Assembly: GCA_963402885.1 (NCBI GenBank)
Contig: OY727099.1
Coordinates: forward strand, 15,016,001-15,080,000
Direction of reading: 5' to 3'
DNA: 64,000 bases
Origin: Antedon bifida
Taxonomy: Eukaryota > Echinodermata > Crinoidea > Comatulida > Antedonidae
A program made the translations under genes and the position numbers. This document shows positions 41,641 through 51,450 of the stretch, piece by piece. The notes below the pieces were generated by a model, which saw nothing but the letters and a program-made list of their open reading frames with translations, was not told the DNA's origin and made no database searches. Each line of letters opens with the position of its first letter. Position 1 is the first letter of the stretch.

Positions 41641-42532
41641 AAAACAAGAGAAAATGTGAAATGATGTATTATCCATATCTTCTATAATTAAATTTAAAAT
41701 ATTACGATTTTTAAATCATTGATTGTAGCACAAATATGTTTACAGGATCACAAACAATGAGGTTTGTTGTTTTAGAAATCTCTCATTGTAAGTTTTTTTT
41801 TCATTTCATTTATTTTGTCTCATAAAAATACAATATAAAAAAACATGGACATGAACAAGAAGACATCACACAAAACCAGGAAGAGACAGGATTCCTCAAA
41901 AGCGAAATTAATAACTACTGTATATAGTAGGTCTTCTATTGCACTCACCGAGTGACAGATATTGCTCTCACATGCCCTGAGATATCAAACAATAAATGGT
42001 GCTGAAATGTAATTTTTTTTTTAAATAAATGGTATGGAGTGGTTTTAAATACTAATTAATAGATTTTACTTAAAGATGTATTGTCCCCCAAAATCATGAA
42101 AAATAAAGATTTTTAAAATCGGACTTTGAATAGGCCATTTTGCAGTTTTAATGAAGTTGTTCACTTTCATAAGAAAAAAAACGGGGGAAAAAATTATTTC
42201 ACCTATAAAAAGACAAAATAAACAGTTAAATTAACCAAAAACAATTTGACCATTTTTTGCTTTAAATTACATTTTTTTCAGGTAAATAAATTTTTTTCAG
42301 ACCCAATTTTTTGTGAGAGTGAATAACTATTATGTGACATTAAAATAACATATTCAACAAAAAAATTTTAAAAAATATTTTTTTAGGGGGACAATATATC
42401 TTTAATTATTTCTCCTCTTTTTTTATCTTATGTATAATAAAGAATTTGTAAAATGTGGAATGCTGTAGATATTTTGGTTTGATTAACTAGTAATGAATAA
42501 AATATTGATAATATAATAAATTATTATCCTAA
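41641..42532. other. AT-rich intron-like stretch
   Basis: Noncoding in all frames. Lies between the first basic linker exon and the tandem DED gene. No mobile element recognised. Confidence 0.45.
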
Positions 42533-43089
42533 TTACAAACTGCCATTACATAAAATATGCATACATTTTGATACTTCTTCAGGTTCACCAAGCTTCAAGA
42601 TACCCAATTTCTCGATAAATAGTTGCATCTTTCCTTCACTGATGATCTGTCTTTTTTCAAGATCATTAATCAGACACCATTTATCTTCATAAGATGTTGG
42701 TGCCTCATTAACAAGATCACTGATGGATTCCACATTTTTTGTGGTCAGCTTATTTCCAAATTCTACCAACACGCATCTGTGACGACTGAATTTTGAAGCC
42801 GAAATCTCCTTGACATTTGGGAAAGTTACAACTTCCTCTTGAATTTTTCTTACTAATTTAAATTCTCCTGTTGCATTGATGGTGTCGAAAAACAACGTGA
42901 AATCTTTGCTCGTCAGATGATTAGATTCAATTAAGAATTCCAGCAGGTCTATTGTGCTAGATGCCTTTTCTAGCATATGAGGGAGCAGAAGGTCTTTGTA
43001 CAAGGTTTTCAGCAAACTGAGTAAATCCTTCTTGTCATACCAGCGAGAAAATTCTGCTTTAATGTAGATAAAAATAAAATCTCGTAATC
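42533..43089 (-). CDS. Tandem death-effector-domain-like protein, main exon
   Basis: The acceptor TTTCAATCTAG at 43090 opens a 185-codon exon ending in a stop. Two helix-rich segments of about 75 residues resemble tandem DEDs as in caspase-8/FLIP/DEDD-type adaptors: LLSLLKTLYKDLL...DLLEFLIESNHLTSKDFTLFFDTI and FGNKLTTKNVESISDLV...LINDLEKRQIISEGKMQLFIEKL. The LxxLExRxxIS pattern is typical of DED helices 3-5. Such adaptors work in cytosolic apoptosis and immune signalling. The exon may end at the stop (42533) or use the donor at about 42550 to join the basic linker and LRR exons. The RxDL signature is weak. Confidence 0.6.
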
Positions 43090-43182
43090 CTAGATTGAAA
43101 AGAAAAGTTGTAGTAAAAATTATTTCAACGTATTTGTTTTCAGAAAAAGAACAACTATGAAAGACGCATACTACTGTACTAC

Positions 43183-43231
43183 GTAACAAATATTTGGCTT
43201 CTTCCGTTAAAATCATGCTCTCAATTGACAT
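43183..43231 (-). CDS. Tandem DED-like gene, first coding exon
   Basis: ATG at 43231 gives MSIESMILTEEAKYLL; a GTAGTA donor follows after 49 nt (phase 1), and removing a roughly 93-bp intron joins cleanly to LRDFIFIYIKAEF in the next exon. The uninterrupted frame reading through this intron is less likely because the intron part is hydrophobic and unlike the domain. Confidence 0.5.
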
Positions 43232-44163
43232 TGTCTATAACTATTTAAAGTACCTTGCTTTGATGAGATGTGAACTAATAATAATTTCAAAGGAAAAAAT
43301 AGAAATATTATAATCACTGACATTAATATTTAGTTGCACAGTACTGTATGCATACTTTATTATGTAAGTATATCAATAGAAAAATATTCAATGTAAATTA
43401 TATCCATGACAGAACTGGTAATAAACCCTGCCAGGCATCATTGTAAAATGGTCTCCTAACACAAACATTACCCACTGTCCAAGAGCACCACAGCACAACC
43501 ACTCATCATACAATAAACTCATTTATATAGCGTAACTTTCAACATGCCAGTACATTAGTCAAAGTTTTTGAATAATCCAGTCATTGTGTACCATGATGAT
43601 CACCAAATGTCAAATTGGTTTCATAAACCGCCTATTATACCTAATGCAAACTATAGTCGCACTTTTATTTTTATCATCTGTTTATATCATTTAAAATGAC
43701 CTGAAACGTGTAGAAAGTTTAGAAATTTATTTTGAGCGAAAATACCAATGTTCAATATGTTTCTGATGATATAGAAAGATGACCCTTGACATGCAGTATA
43801 CGTGTGTCAAGTGGTATTTAAAAATATCTACGCGACCATATTTTCATTAAATCAAAGTTACGTGCACAAACAACTACATATATACGTGCATCTGCTGACT
43901 AAGTTACAACATAACTGCTTTCACTGTTTCAGAGATCTGACAAAAAATTTTTTACAAAAAATTATTATCTACTGAGAGCCATATCCTAATAATTTTTGGG
44001 TTGCTTAAAATTGTTGTAAGAGATTAGATGTTAAAGTTTTTTCAATTAGTCTCATAGGCTATGGGATAAGTGAACATTAGACATTAATATACATAAGTAT
44101 AATTGTAAGATCTGGAGTTTTGTTTGAAAACCAACCTTATTGGCCACAAAGAATACAACTTAC
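43232..44163. other. Spacer without recognised gene
   Basis: AT-rich DNA between the DED-like gene and the small exon at 44164. It could hold the promoter of the 43231 gene, but no clear core-promoter pattern was identified. Nothing else supported. Confidence 0.4.
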
Positions 44164-44214
44164 CTAGATGTGGACTTAAAGACCTCTTAAATTGTTCTGA
44201 TATTCCAACCTTAT
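44164..44214 (-). CDS. Small exon downstream of the TRADD-N-like exon
   Basis: Acceptor TATTTTACAG at 44215 and donor CTAG/GTAAGT at 44163 bound 51 nt. In phase 1, matching the upstream exon's end, it reads DKVGISEQFKRSLSPHL. No domain. The following exon was not identified. Confidence 0.5.
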
Positions 44215-44739
44215 CTGTAAAATATAGTTGTTTTAACATCAAATAGCTATGAATTTATTGCCAATAATACTTTAAAAAACTCACAAATTCTCTTCAATAC
44301 ACAGTATTGATAAAGTATACAGCAACACAGTACAATCCAAATCAAAGTTAGCCACTGTTAAAAACTGGGTGAATCTAGACATTTTCAAGAGGGCGTCCAA
44401 CAAGAAACGGCCACTACTGGAAATTGGATTATACTTTGATATATGAAACAAAATTATAAGTCTCCACAACCAGCCCACCATGGTTGGGGCTGTAAATTTC
44501 ATTTATATCTTAAAAGACCGCCCAGGATTGACAAAGTGGAAAATTTATATTTTCGTTTTTGTTGTTGTGTAAAAAAGGGCACCTGTACAATTTAGGGCCT
44601 TCCTCTTGGATCCGCCCTTGAAAATATATTGTCATTGCTATAATATTAACAAATACCCTGTTTACATGGTTAAGTCATTCTTACTCATATAAAATGTTCA
44701 ATTTCAATTAAAAAAAATTAAAGCAAAATAATTTCTCAC

Positions 44740-45129
44740 CTATTTCCTTTATCTTTGTCATTGCAGATTTTAAATCCTGTTCTTCAATTTTAACACCAAG
44801 CAATTGGTGTTGAAATTCTTGCTGGAATTCCCCTGCTACTATTTTTGCTAAATCTTTGAGCAGCTTCTCACTAGAATACGCTTCCCAGAGGTTTTCTAAT
44901 GATTTAGAGTCATATGCAGTTAGATATAACACCAAAGATCCTGTTCCTACGTGTGTGAAATATAAATGAATACTCTTAAAGTAGGTAGCAAGAGTTTTCA
45001 GAATACTATCAAAGTGTCCAATAAATGCATTCTTTTGTTTTTCCATGTTGGTAAAGAAGACCTCCAGAGCATGTGGCCGTTCCTTGTCATCAATTGATGA
45101 TAGGTTCTTCATCAATAATAATTGAACAC
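44740..45129 (-). CDS. TRADD-N-like domain exon, copy 2
   Basis: Acceptor TATCTTTTAAG at 45130 and donor ATAG/GTGAGA at 44739. The 130-codon exon reads LEVFFTNMEKQKNAFIGHFD... then TGSLVLYLTAYDSKSLENLW / EAYSSEKLLKDLAKIVAGEF, and VKIEEQDLK near its end. The hydrophobic strand followed by a [LV]..L...Y.S..L...L helix matches the TRADD N-terminal domain pattern (LIVQLRF...FLRAYREGALRAALQ), also found next to death folds in deuterostome immune proteins. Role: adaptor or TRAF-type binding, inferred. No break is seen in this copy; it joins in phase to neighbouring exons. Confidence 0.55.
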
Positions 45130-45310
45130 CTTAAAAGATAACAGTATTAACATTATATTAATTAAGAAAATGTTATTTTAGAATTTTGAACTTGTTTCAT
45201 TTATAAAACATGAAAATAAAACAGTCAATCGTTTTTCTCAATATTTATGACTTGATGTATAAAATTCTGTATTACTTTATTTATTTTTAATTTTAATAAA
45301 CAAATATTAC

Positions 45311-45328
45311 CTTGTACTTTATCATTAA
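45311..45328 (-). pseudogene. Displaced 3' end of the split TRADD-N-like exon
   Basis: TTAATGATAAAGTACAAG followed by the donor GTAATATTTG. Its TTA is the minus-strand view of the TAA duplication shared with 54010-54012. Phase 1 at the donor matches the phase-1 acceptor of the next exon (45129). Confidence 0.5.
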
Positions 45329-46024
45329 TAGTCCATGGGCCAGACATTTTTTCGGTATCAAATTGGTGGCAAATGCTACCATACATTTTTGGAAAGCTTA
45401 ATATGTCTACTTTTCAGAAATCCATGATAGCAATGCCAATTGTACAGCTTAATAGTCATTTTTGAGGATTATATAACACCGCCTACGGAAAATATGCAAC
45501 ACAAAATTTTGGGGTAGGGGGTAACACTTTTGCTATAACTCGGGATTTAATGAACGGACTTGCATTTTCTTGGTATCAATATGTAGTGTATAGACTGCTT
45601 AAGTGTAATATATTTTTCTAAGTAAATCCAACAATTATTGACGCCATTAGAGGTCAGAAGGTCATTGAACTTTAATAAAAAATGATTTTTTGTCTAATAT
45701 TAACTTATAAATTTCAGTTTTTAACAAAAAAAATACAATAGATGTTATGCAAACTGATGTTTTCATGAACATATAGACCCAATAAACAAGAAAATTGAAG
45801 TTAAAGATTAACAAAATATGAATATGCTGTGTATTATGAAGAAATTTGTTGTTTTTAGTAATTTGTAATCAGTTACAATTATGGGGTAGGGGGTAACATT
45901 TTTGCGAATAACTTACAATTTAGTTAACAGATTTGCATTTTCTTGCTATCAGTATGTAGTGTATAGATTGCCTAATTGTAATATACTTTTTAAAAATGAA
46001 TCCCGCATTTGTTGACATCTTTAG

Positions 46025-46045
46025 AGGTCAAAAGGTCACTGACCT
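46025..46045 (+). promoter_or_regulatory. AGGTCA half-site cluster in element C
   Basis: AGGTCA-AA-AGGTCA-C-TGACCT (a DR2 followed by an IR1). Similar clusters recur in other units: 45648-45668, 52915-52934 and 53281-53301 (AGGTCA-G-TGACCT-TT-TGACCT). Interpretation as nuclear-receptor sites is from motif only. Confidence 0.45.
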
Positions 46046-47394
46046 TTAATAAAAAATGCAATTTCTTCTAAATTAGCTTATAAATTTCAATTTTAAACAC
46101 AAAAATACAGGAAATCTTATGCAAACTAATGTTTTCTTAAACCTATAGACACAATAAATAAGAAAATTGAATTTAACATTTTTTCAAAATTGAATATGCT
46201 GTGCATTATAAAGAAACTTGTTCGTCATTAGTAATTTGTGACAATTATGGGGTAGGGGGTAACGTTTTTGCAAATAACTTAAGATTTAGTGAACAGATTT
46301 ACATTTTCATGTTATCATTATGTAGTGTATGGATTTCATTATTGTAATATACTTTTTAAAAATGAATCCAGCATCTATTGATGTCTTTAGAGGTCAAAAG
46401 GTCAATCAAAAATCTTCTAAATTAACTTATACATTTCAATTTTAAACACAAACTTACAAGAGATCTTATGTTGATGTTTTCCTAAACATATAGACACAAT
46501 GAATAAGAAAATTGAAATTAAACAAACAAATATTCTATGAATTTATGAAGACATTTTGTCCGTTAATAATAATTTGTTATTAACAATTATAGGGTAAGGG
46601 GTAACATTTTTTCTAATAACTTTGTATTTAGTGATCAAATTTGCATTTTTTTGTATTAATATGTACTGTGTAGGTTGCCTAATTGTTATATTCATGTTGA
46701 AAAAATAAAACGTAACATATTGACATCATTGTAGGTCAAAGGATCATTGAACATTAACAAAAATACAATTTCGTCCAAATTTAACATTAATCAAGTTTCA
46801 ATTTTAAACACAAAAATACAACAAATCTATTACAAACTGGGTTTTTTTTTTCAAACCTATAAAGACAATGTACAAATACAAATTAAAGTTAAAGATTACA
46901 CAAATAAACATGTATAGGCCCTAACAATATGAAAAATTTTGACCGTATTAGTAATTTGTAATCCTTAAAAATTATGGGGTAAAGGGTAACATTTTTGCTA
47001 ATAACTTTGAATTTATTATTATTTTATATTATTATTTATTTTTGCATTTCTTGGTAACAATAAGTAGGGTACTGTATAAACTGTTTAATTAAAAATTGTT
47101 ATATCAAAAAATTATGCAACATTTTGATCTCAAATAATATTACCAATAGTGGTTGTGTAGTTTTATTTAAAGCCTGTAGACAAAATTGTAGTATTTAGTG
47201 TTGTTGTGGGGTACAAAATAACATTATGCATGACTTGTTGGAGGGTATACATTATTGAAAAAAAAGTAATGATTTTGTTTTAATATGAGGATAGGAGCTT
47301 TATAAAAACATTTATTTCATCATGAAATTACAGGGTGGATAAACTATTTTAATATTTATCGTGATTATAAACTAAGTCTCACTTAAGGCTTAAG

Positions 47395-47510
47395 GATTGG
47401 AGTTGAAAGAGTCGTGAGTTACAAGCCTGGCACTAGGTCAGGCACTCCCCGGACCTTGGGATTGGAAGACAAGCACGTTAACCACCAAGCTACAGCTCCA
47501 CTACTTTAGA
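47395..47510 (-). mobile_element. tRNA-derived SINE-like fragment in the spacer of element C
   Basis: On the minus strand GGAGCTGTAGCTTGGTGGTTAACGTGCTTGTC resembles a tRNA 5' half with an A box (GTAGCTTGGTGG) and a loose B-box region (AAGGTCCGGG). Boundaries are uncertain and no duplication was found. It is probably an old SINE. Confidence 0.4.
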
Positions 47511-47519
47511 TAGGGTATT

Positions 47520-48905
47520 TGGTTATTTTTTAAAATACATATCCTCCGGCTACTGTTTTTAGACTATACTGTATAAATTGTTATTATTTTACAGATTGTA
47601 CTTTAAATCAATTAATCGACTTATATAGTAATTTTTAAAATGACACTAGGGCCTACCAATTAAATTTGTATTTAAAAGATATTCTTTTTCTATAAATGTT
47701 CATCTGACATTTTCCTGTATCTTGGTTTACAAAAAAGAACTCAGTAACAATATGTAAATGTTTCAGATCTGCATATCAGCTGCAGTTTAGCAATTCACAC
47801 TTTCTAGAAAAATTAATTCTATTATATTACATCGTCAAATTCCAGTAAAGCCTACATCATTTAAAACAACTGGGTATATATAGAAATCTTAAAAAGACAT
47901 GATTTTGTTATCGCAAACTGAATCTTGTGCAATGTTCCTTGACATTTTGGAATGTGATACTTTGCAAGTTTCCCGATTTTGATCAACTTTGATCAAATAA
48001 TATCTTTTAAAATGTTATGAAAAAGCTGACGAAAATACTATAACCAAGTACACTGGTACAGCACGTTATAGTCTTCAGTCTGTATTCTCTAGAGATGTGA
48101 AGGGCATCCAACAATGGATAGAAACACTATTTGGCTCAGTGGCGTCTGTGAGTAAAGAGGAAAATGTAAAGTATGCATGACAGTCTCTTCTGAAGATGTA
48201 CCAGATATGATTTTTCCTTCCTGTGTAAATTGTATTGACTGGACCTTCTCACCTAACTTTAGGTGGTTGTGTCGGAGTTATCCTCCAATATAATTAATTT
48301 CCATGTCAATGTCTCTCTCGACACAATATTTTGGGTCCTTTCCAGGAGTCCAGAAAATACAAAGAGACTGAAGACCGTAACATGTTGCACCAGTGTTCTT
48401 GCTTAAAACATTGGTTAATAGATATTAATGGTAACCTTGATCAAACTTACAACCACCTTCGACCATGCCAAGATACATGGCACATACTTCAAACTGCGAT
48501 ATGAAAACATAGAGATACCCAGTTCTTTCAAACGTATGTGGAAGATGTGGAACTGCAGCTAATATGAAAATCTAAAAAATTGACATATTAATGAGTTTGA
48601 ATAAACTTACTGTTTTCTTTAAATCAAGATGAAGTAAAATGTAATTGTCCTGTAATATTACAATACCATAACAGTTTTGTTTAGAAAACTATCTCATTTG
48701 CATTTGCAAACCAGATGAACACTTAGAATATCTTATCAGTTACAAATAAAAGATATAATTGGTAATCTAAACAATTTCTATGATTACTATAGACAATTGA
48801 ATGTTTAGAATATGTAAATTATAAAAAACAATTTACAACACAGAAGCTGGATGTTTATTATTATCAATATGTAATAACAATAAAACATCAAAGATATATT
48901 TATTA
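47520..48905. other. Spacer of element C, unidentified
   Basis: No long open frame. A short plus-strand stretch (48046-48175, translation includes YTGTARYSLQSVFSRDVK and GIQQWIETLFGS) has protein-like composition and may be a decayed exon captured by the element. I do not recognise it. Confidence 0.3.
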
Positions 48906-50639
48906 TCCTCATACGGTATTTAAAATTCATTTATTTTAATTAATAATAAATCAAATAATGTATACCTTCCAAAAAGTCATGCATTTTGTTATTTCGTACC
49001 CCATAACAATACTAAACGGTGAATTTTTTTCTATAGGTTTAATAAGTTAAAAACCACATCAATCTATTGGTAATAACATTTTGATAATTTTTTAATATAG
49101 CAATTAAACAGTTTATATACTACTTACTGGTTCCTAGAAATGCAAAATATGTTGACTAAATTCAAAATTATTAGCAAAAATGTTACCCCTTACCCCATAA
49201 TTTTTAATAATTACAAATTACTATTACGGTCACAATTCCTAATATTATTACACATGTTTATTTGTTTTTAATCTTTAACTTCAATTTCTTGTCCATTGTC
49301 TTTATAGGTTTTAAAAAAAAGTTAGATTTGGTGTATTTTTGCGTTAAATATTGAAACTTTATTAAGGTTACATTTGGACAAAATTGCATTTCTTTAAATG
49401 TTCAATGACCATTTGACCTACAAAGATGTCAATATATGTTACGTTTTATTTTTTCACAATAAATATAACAATTAGGCAACCTACGCAGTACATATTAATA
49501 CCAAAAATATGCAAATGTGATCACTAAATACAAAGTTATTAGGGAAAATGTAACCCCTTACCCTATAATTGTTAATAATACATTACTATTAACAGACAGA
49601 ATGTCCTCATAAATTCACAGAATATTTGTTTGTTAAATTCAATTCATTAGGCGCAGGAGCCCCGGATAGCGTTACGTTTGAAAACCCCAAAAAGTGAGGT
49701 TTTCAACCATTAGCGGCATGACTGATGTGAGTGATTAATGTGTTTTACGGACGGTTTCAAGGACTATCCTACCAGTGGGCTGTTCACTGGTCAAATGATT
49801 GACACTTTGTATCACCGTTTGTAACTGGAGCTGTGACGACCTTTGTAACTGGAGCTGTGACGACCTTGCAAGAATACTAGGCCAGAATTTTTAATTGAAA
49901 AGTGCCTTGGTATTAACATGGAGATGGAAACAAATTTTTCTATCTTTCTTTCTAAAATAAATGGTTACTATAGTTTCAAACTAGGCTTAGTCCACCACCG
50001 TAGTAATTACGAATCGAATTAAAATTGTTGGTATTCTTTGGCCGTTGTTTGATTAATTACATCTTCATGCCATGTTTTCTTTCTAATGATTTGGCGATAC
50101 GCTCCTATATTAATTAGGCCTACTAGCAGAGGGTTCGATGAGTTTTGAAAAGTTATGGAAATGTGGTCTAACATATAGAAATTCAGTTTTTAAGGCCCTT
50201 CTTCCATGTCCGAGCCTTTGGAAATATTAAAAAGTTATATTAATATAATATATTCTGTGTTTTCATGTTTTAAGAAATTATATATCATTTCAGATGTTTC
50301 GCGCTGCGTTTTATTTGTTTCGCGCTTCGTCTTCTTGGCAAAAGTAACCCTCGACTTCCGCTCGAGCTTTCTCCGTACATACCGATAATTAATATGATTA
50401 TTCATTTTTTGTACATTATTAAAAAATAGCATACAGAACCCCATACGGAACATACCCTGGAATAGCTTTGGAGACTTTGACTTTAGAGTAAATCGAAACG
50501 TCGGGCAACTCAACAGTTCTTTTCAGAACTAATATATGTGGTGTACCGCAAACTTCTATTAACAAATATGTAACTTGTTTAGCACGTTTAAAATGGATAG
50601 CAAAACATATTCAAAACAAAAAAACTTGAATTATTTCAA

Positions 50640-51250
50640 ACAGACAGCACATTAGTTTAAATGGATAGCACAATAGGTAGCACAATCAAATAGATATAAC
50701 TGTACTGTACATTCTATACGGATTATCGGGTAGCACATTCTTTCAAATGGATAGCACATTCTTTCAAATGGATAGCACATTGGGTAGCACAATCAAATGG
50801 ATATAGTACTGTACATTATTCTATAAGGATTATCGGGTAGCACATTCTTTCAAATGGATAGCACATTGGGCAGCACAATCAAATGGATATAGTACTGTAC
50901 ATTATTCTATAAGGATTATCGGGTAGCACATTATTTCAAATGGATAGTCACATTATTTCAAATGGATAGCACATTATTAGGTAGCACAATCAAATGGATA
51001 TAGTACTGTACATTATTCTATAAGGATTATCGGGTAGCACATTCTTTCAAATGGATAGCACATTATTTCAAAGGGATAGCACATTAGGTAGCACAATCAA
51101 ATGGATATAATTGTACTGTACATTATTCTATATGGATTATCGGGTAGCACATTCTTTCAAATGGGTAGCACATTATTTCAAATGGATAGCATGGATTGGG
51201 TAGCACAATCAAATTGAGCACATTGGGTAACACATTGTATCAAATGGGAG
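50640..51250. repeat. Tandem repeat of about 90-110 bp inside element F
   Basis: Five to six copies of a unit containing ATCGGGTAGCACATTCTTTC, AAATGGATAGCACATT, GGGTAGCACAATCAAATGG and GTACTGTACATTATTCTATA. Copy length varies through internal duplication of the AAATGGATAGCAC piece. Noncoding. Confidence 0.8.
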
Positions 51251-51284
51251 CCTAGTTATTCTATTGAATTGAATTGAAATATAT

Positions 51285-51450
51285 ATTTATACTGGGTAAC
51301 CTCTTCAGTCAAAGACTGGTCTCCCAAAGGGCCCAGCTGGTGATCAGTGGCTGCGATGTACTAATACACCGGGGTAACCCCCTACTCGTCTCGAAAGATG
51401 TACTAGGTTCTTTAAAGTGCACACGAGCTAGATGTGTATTCTATTATCGG
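51285..51450 (+). mobile_element. SINE-like block in element F
   Basis: Contains CTCTTCAGTCAAAGACTGGT, a GGGTAACCCCCTACT block and TTCTTTAAAGTGCACACGAG/CTAGATGTGTA, the latter being a motif I know from dispersed repeats in invertebrate deuterostomes. Ends and duplications were not found. Family uncertain. Confidence 0.35.

Noticed and set aside
39135-43231. Classical NLR gene
   Set aside because: No P-loop or other NACHT motif in any frame between the DED-like and LRR exons.
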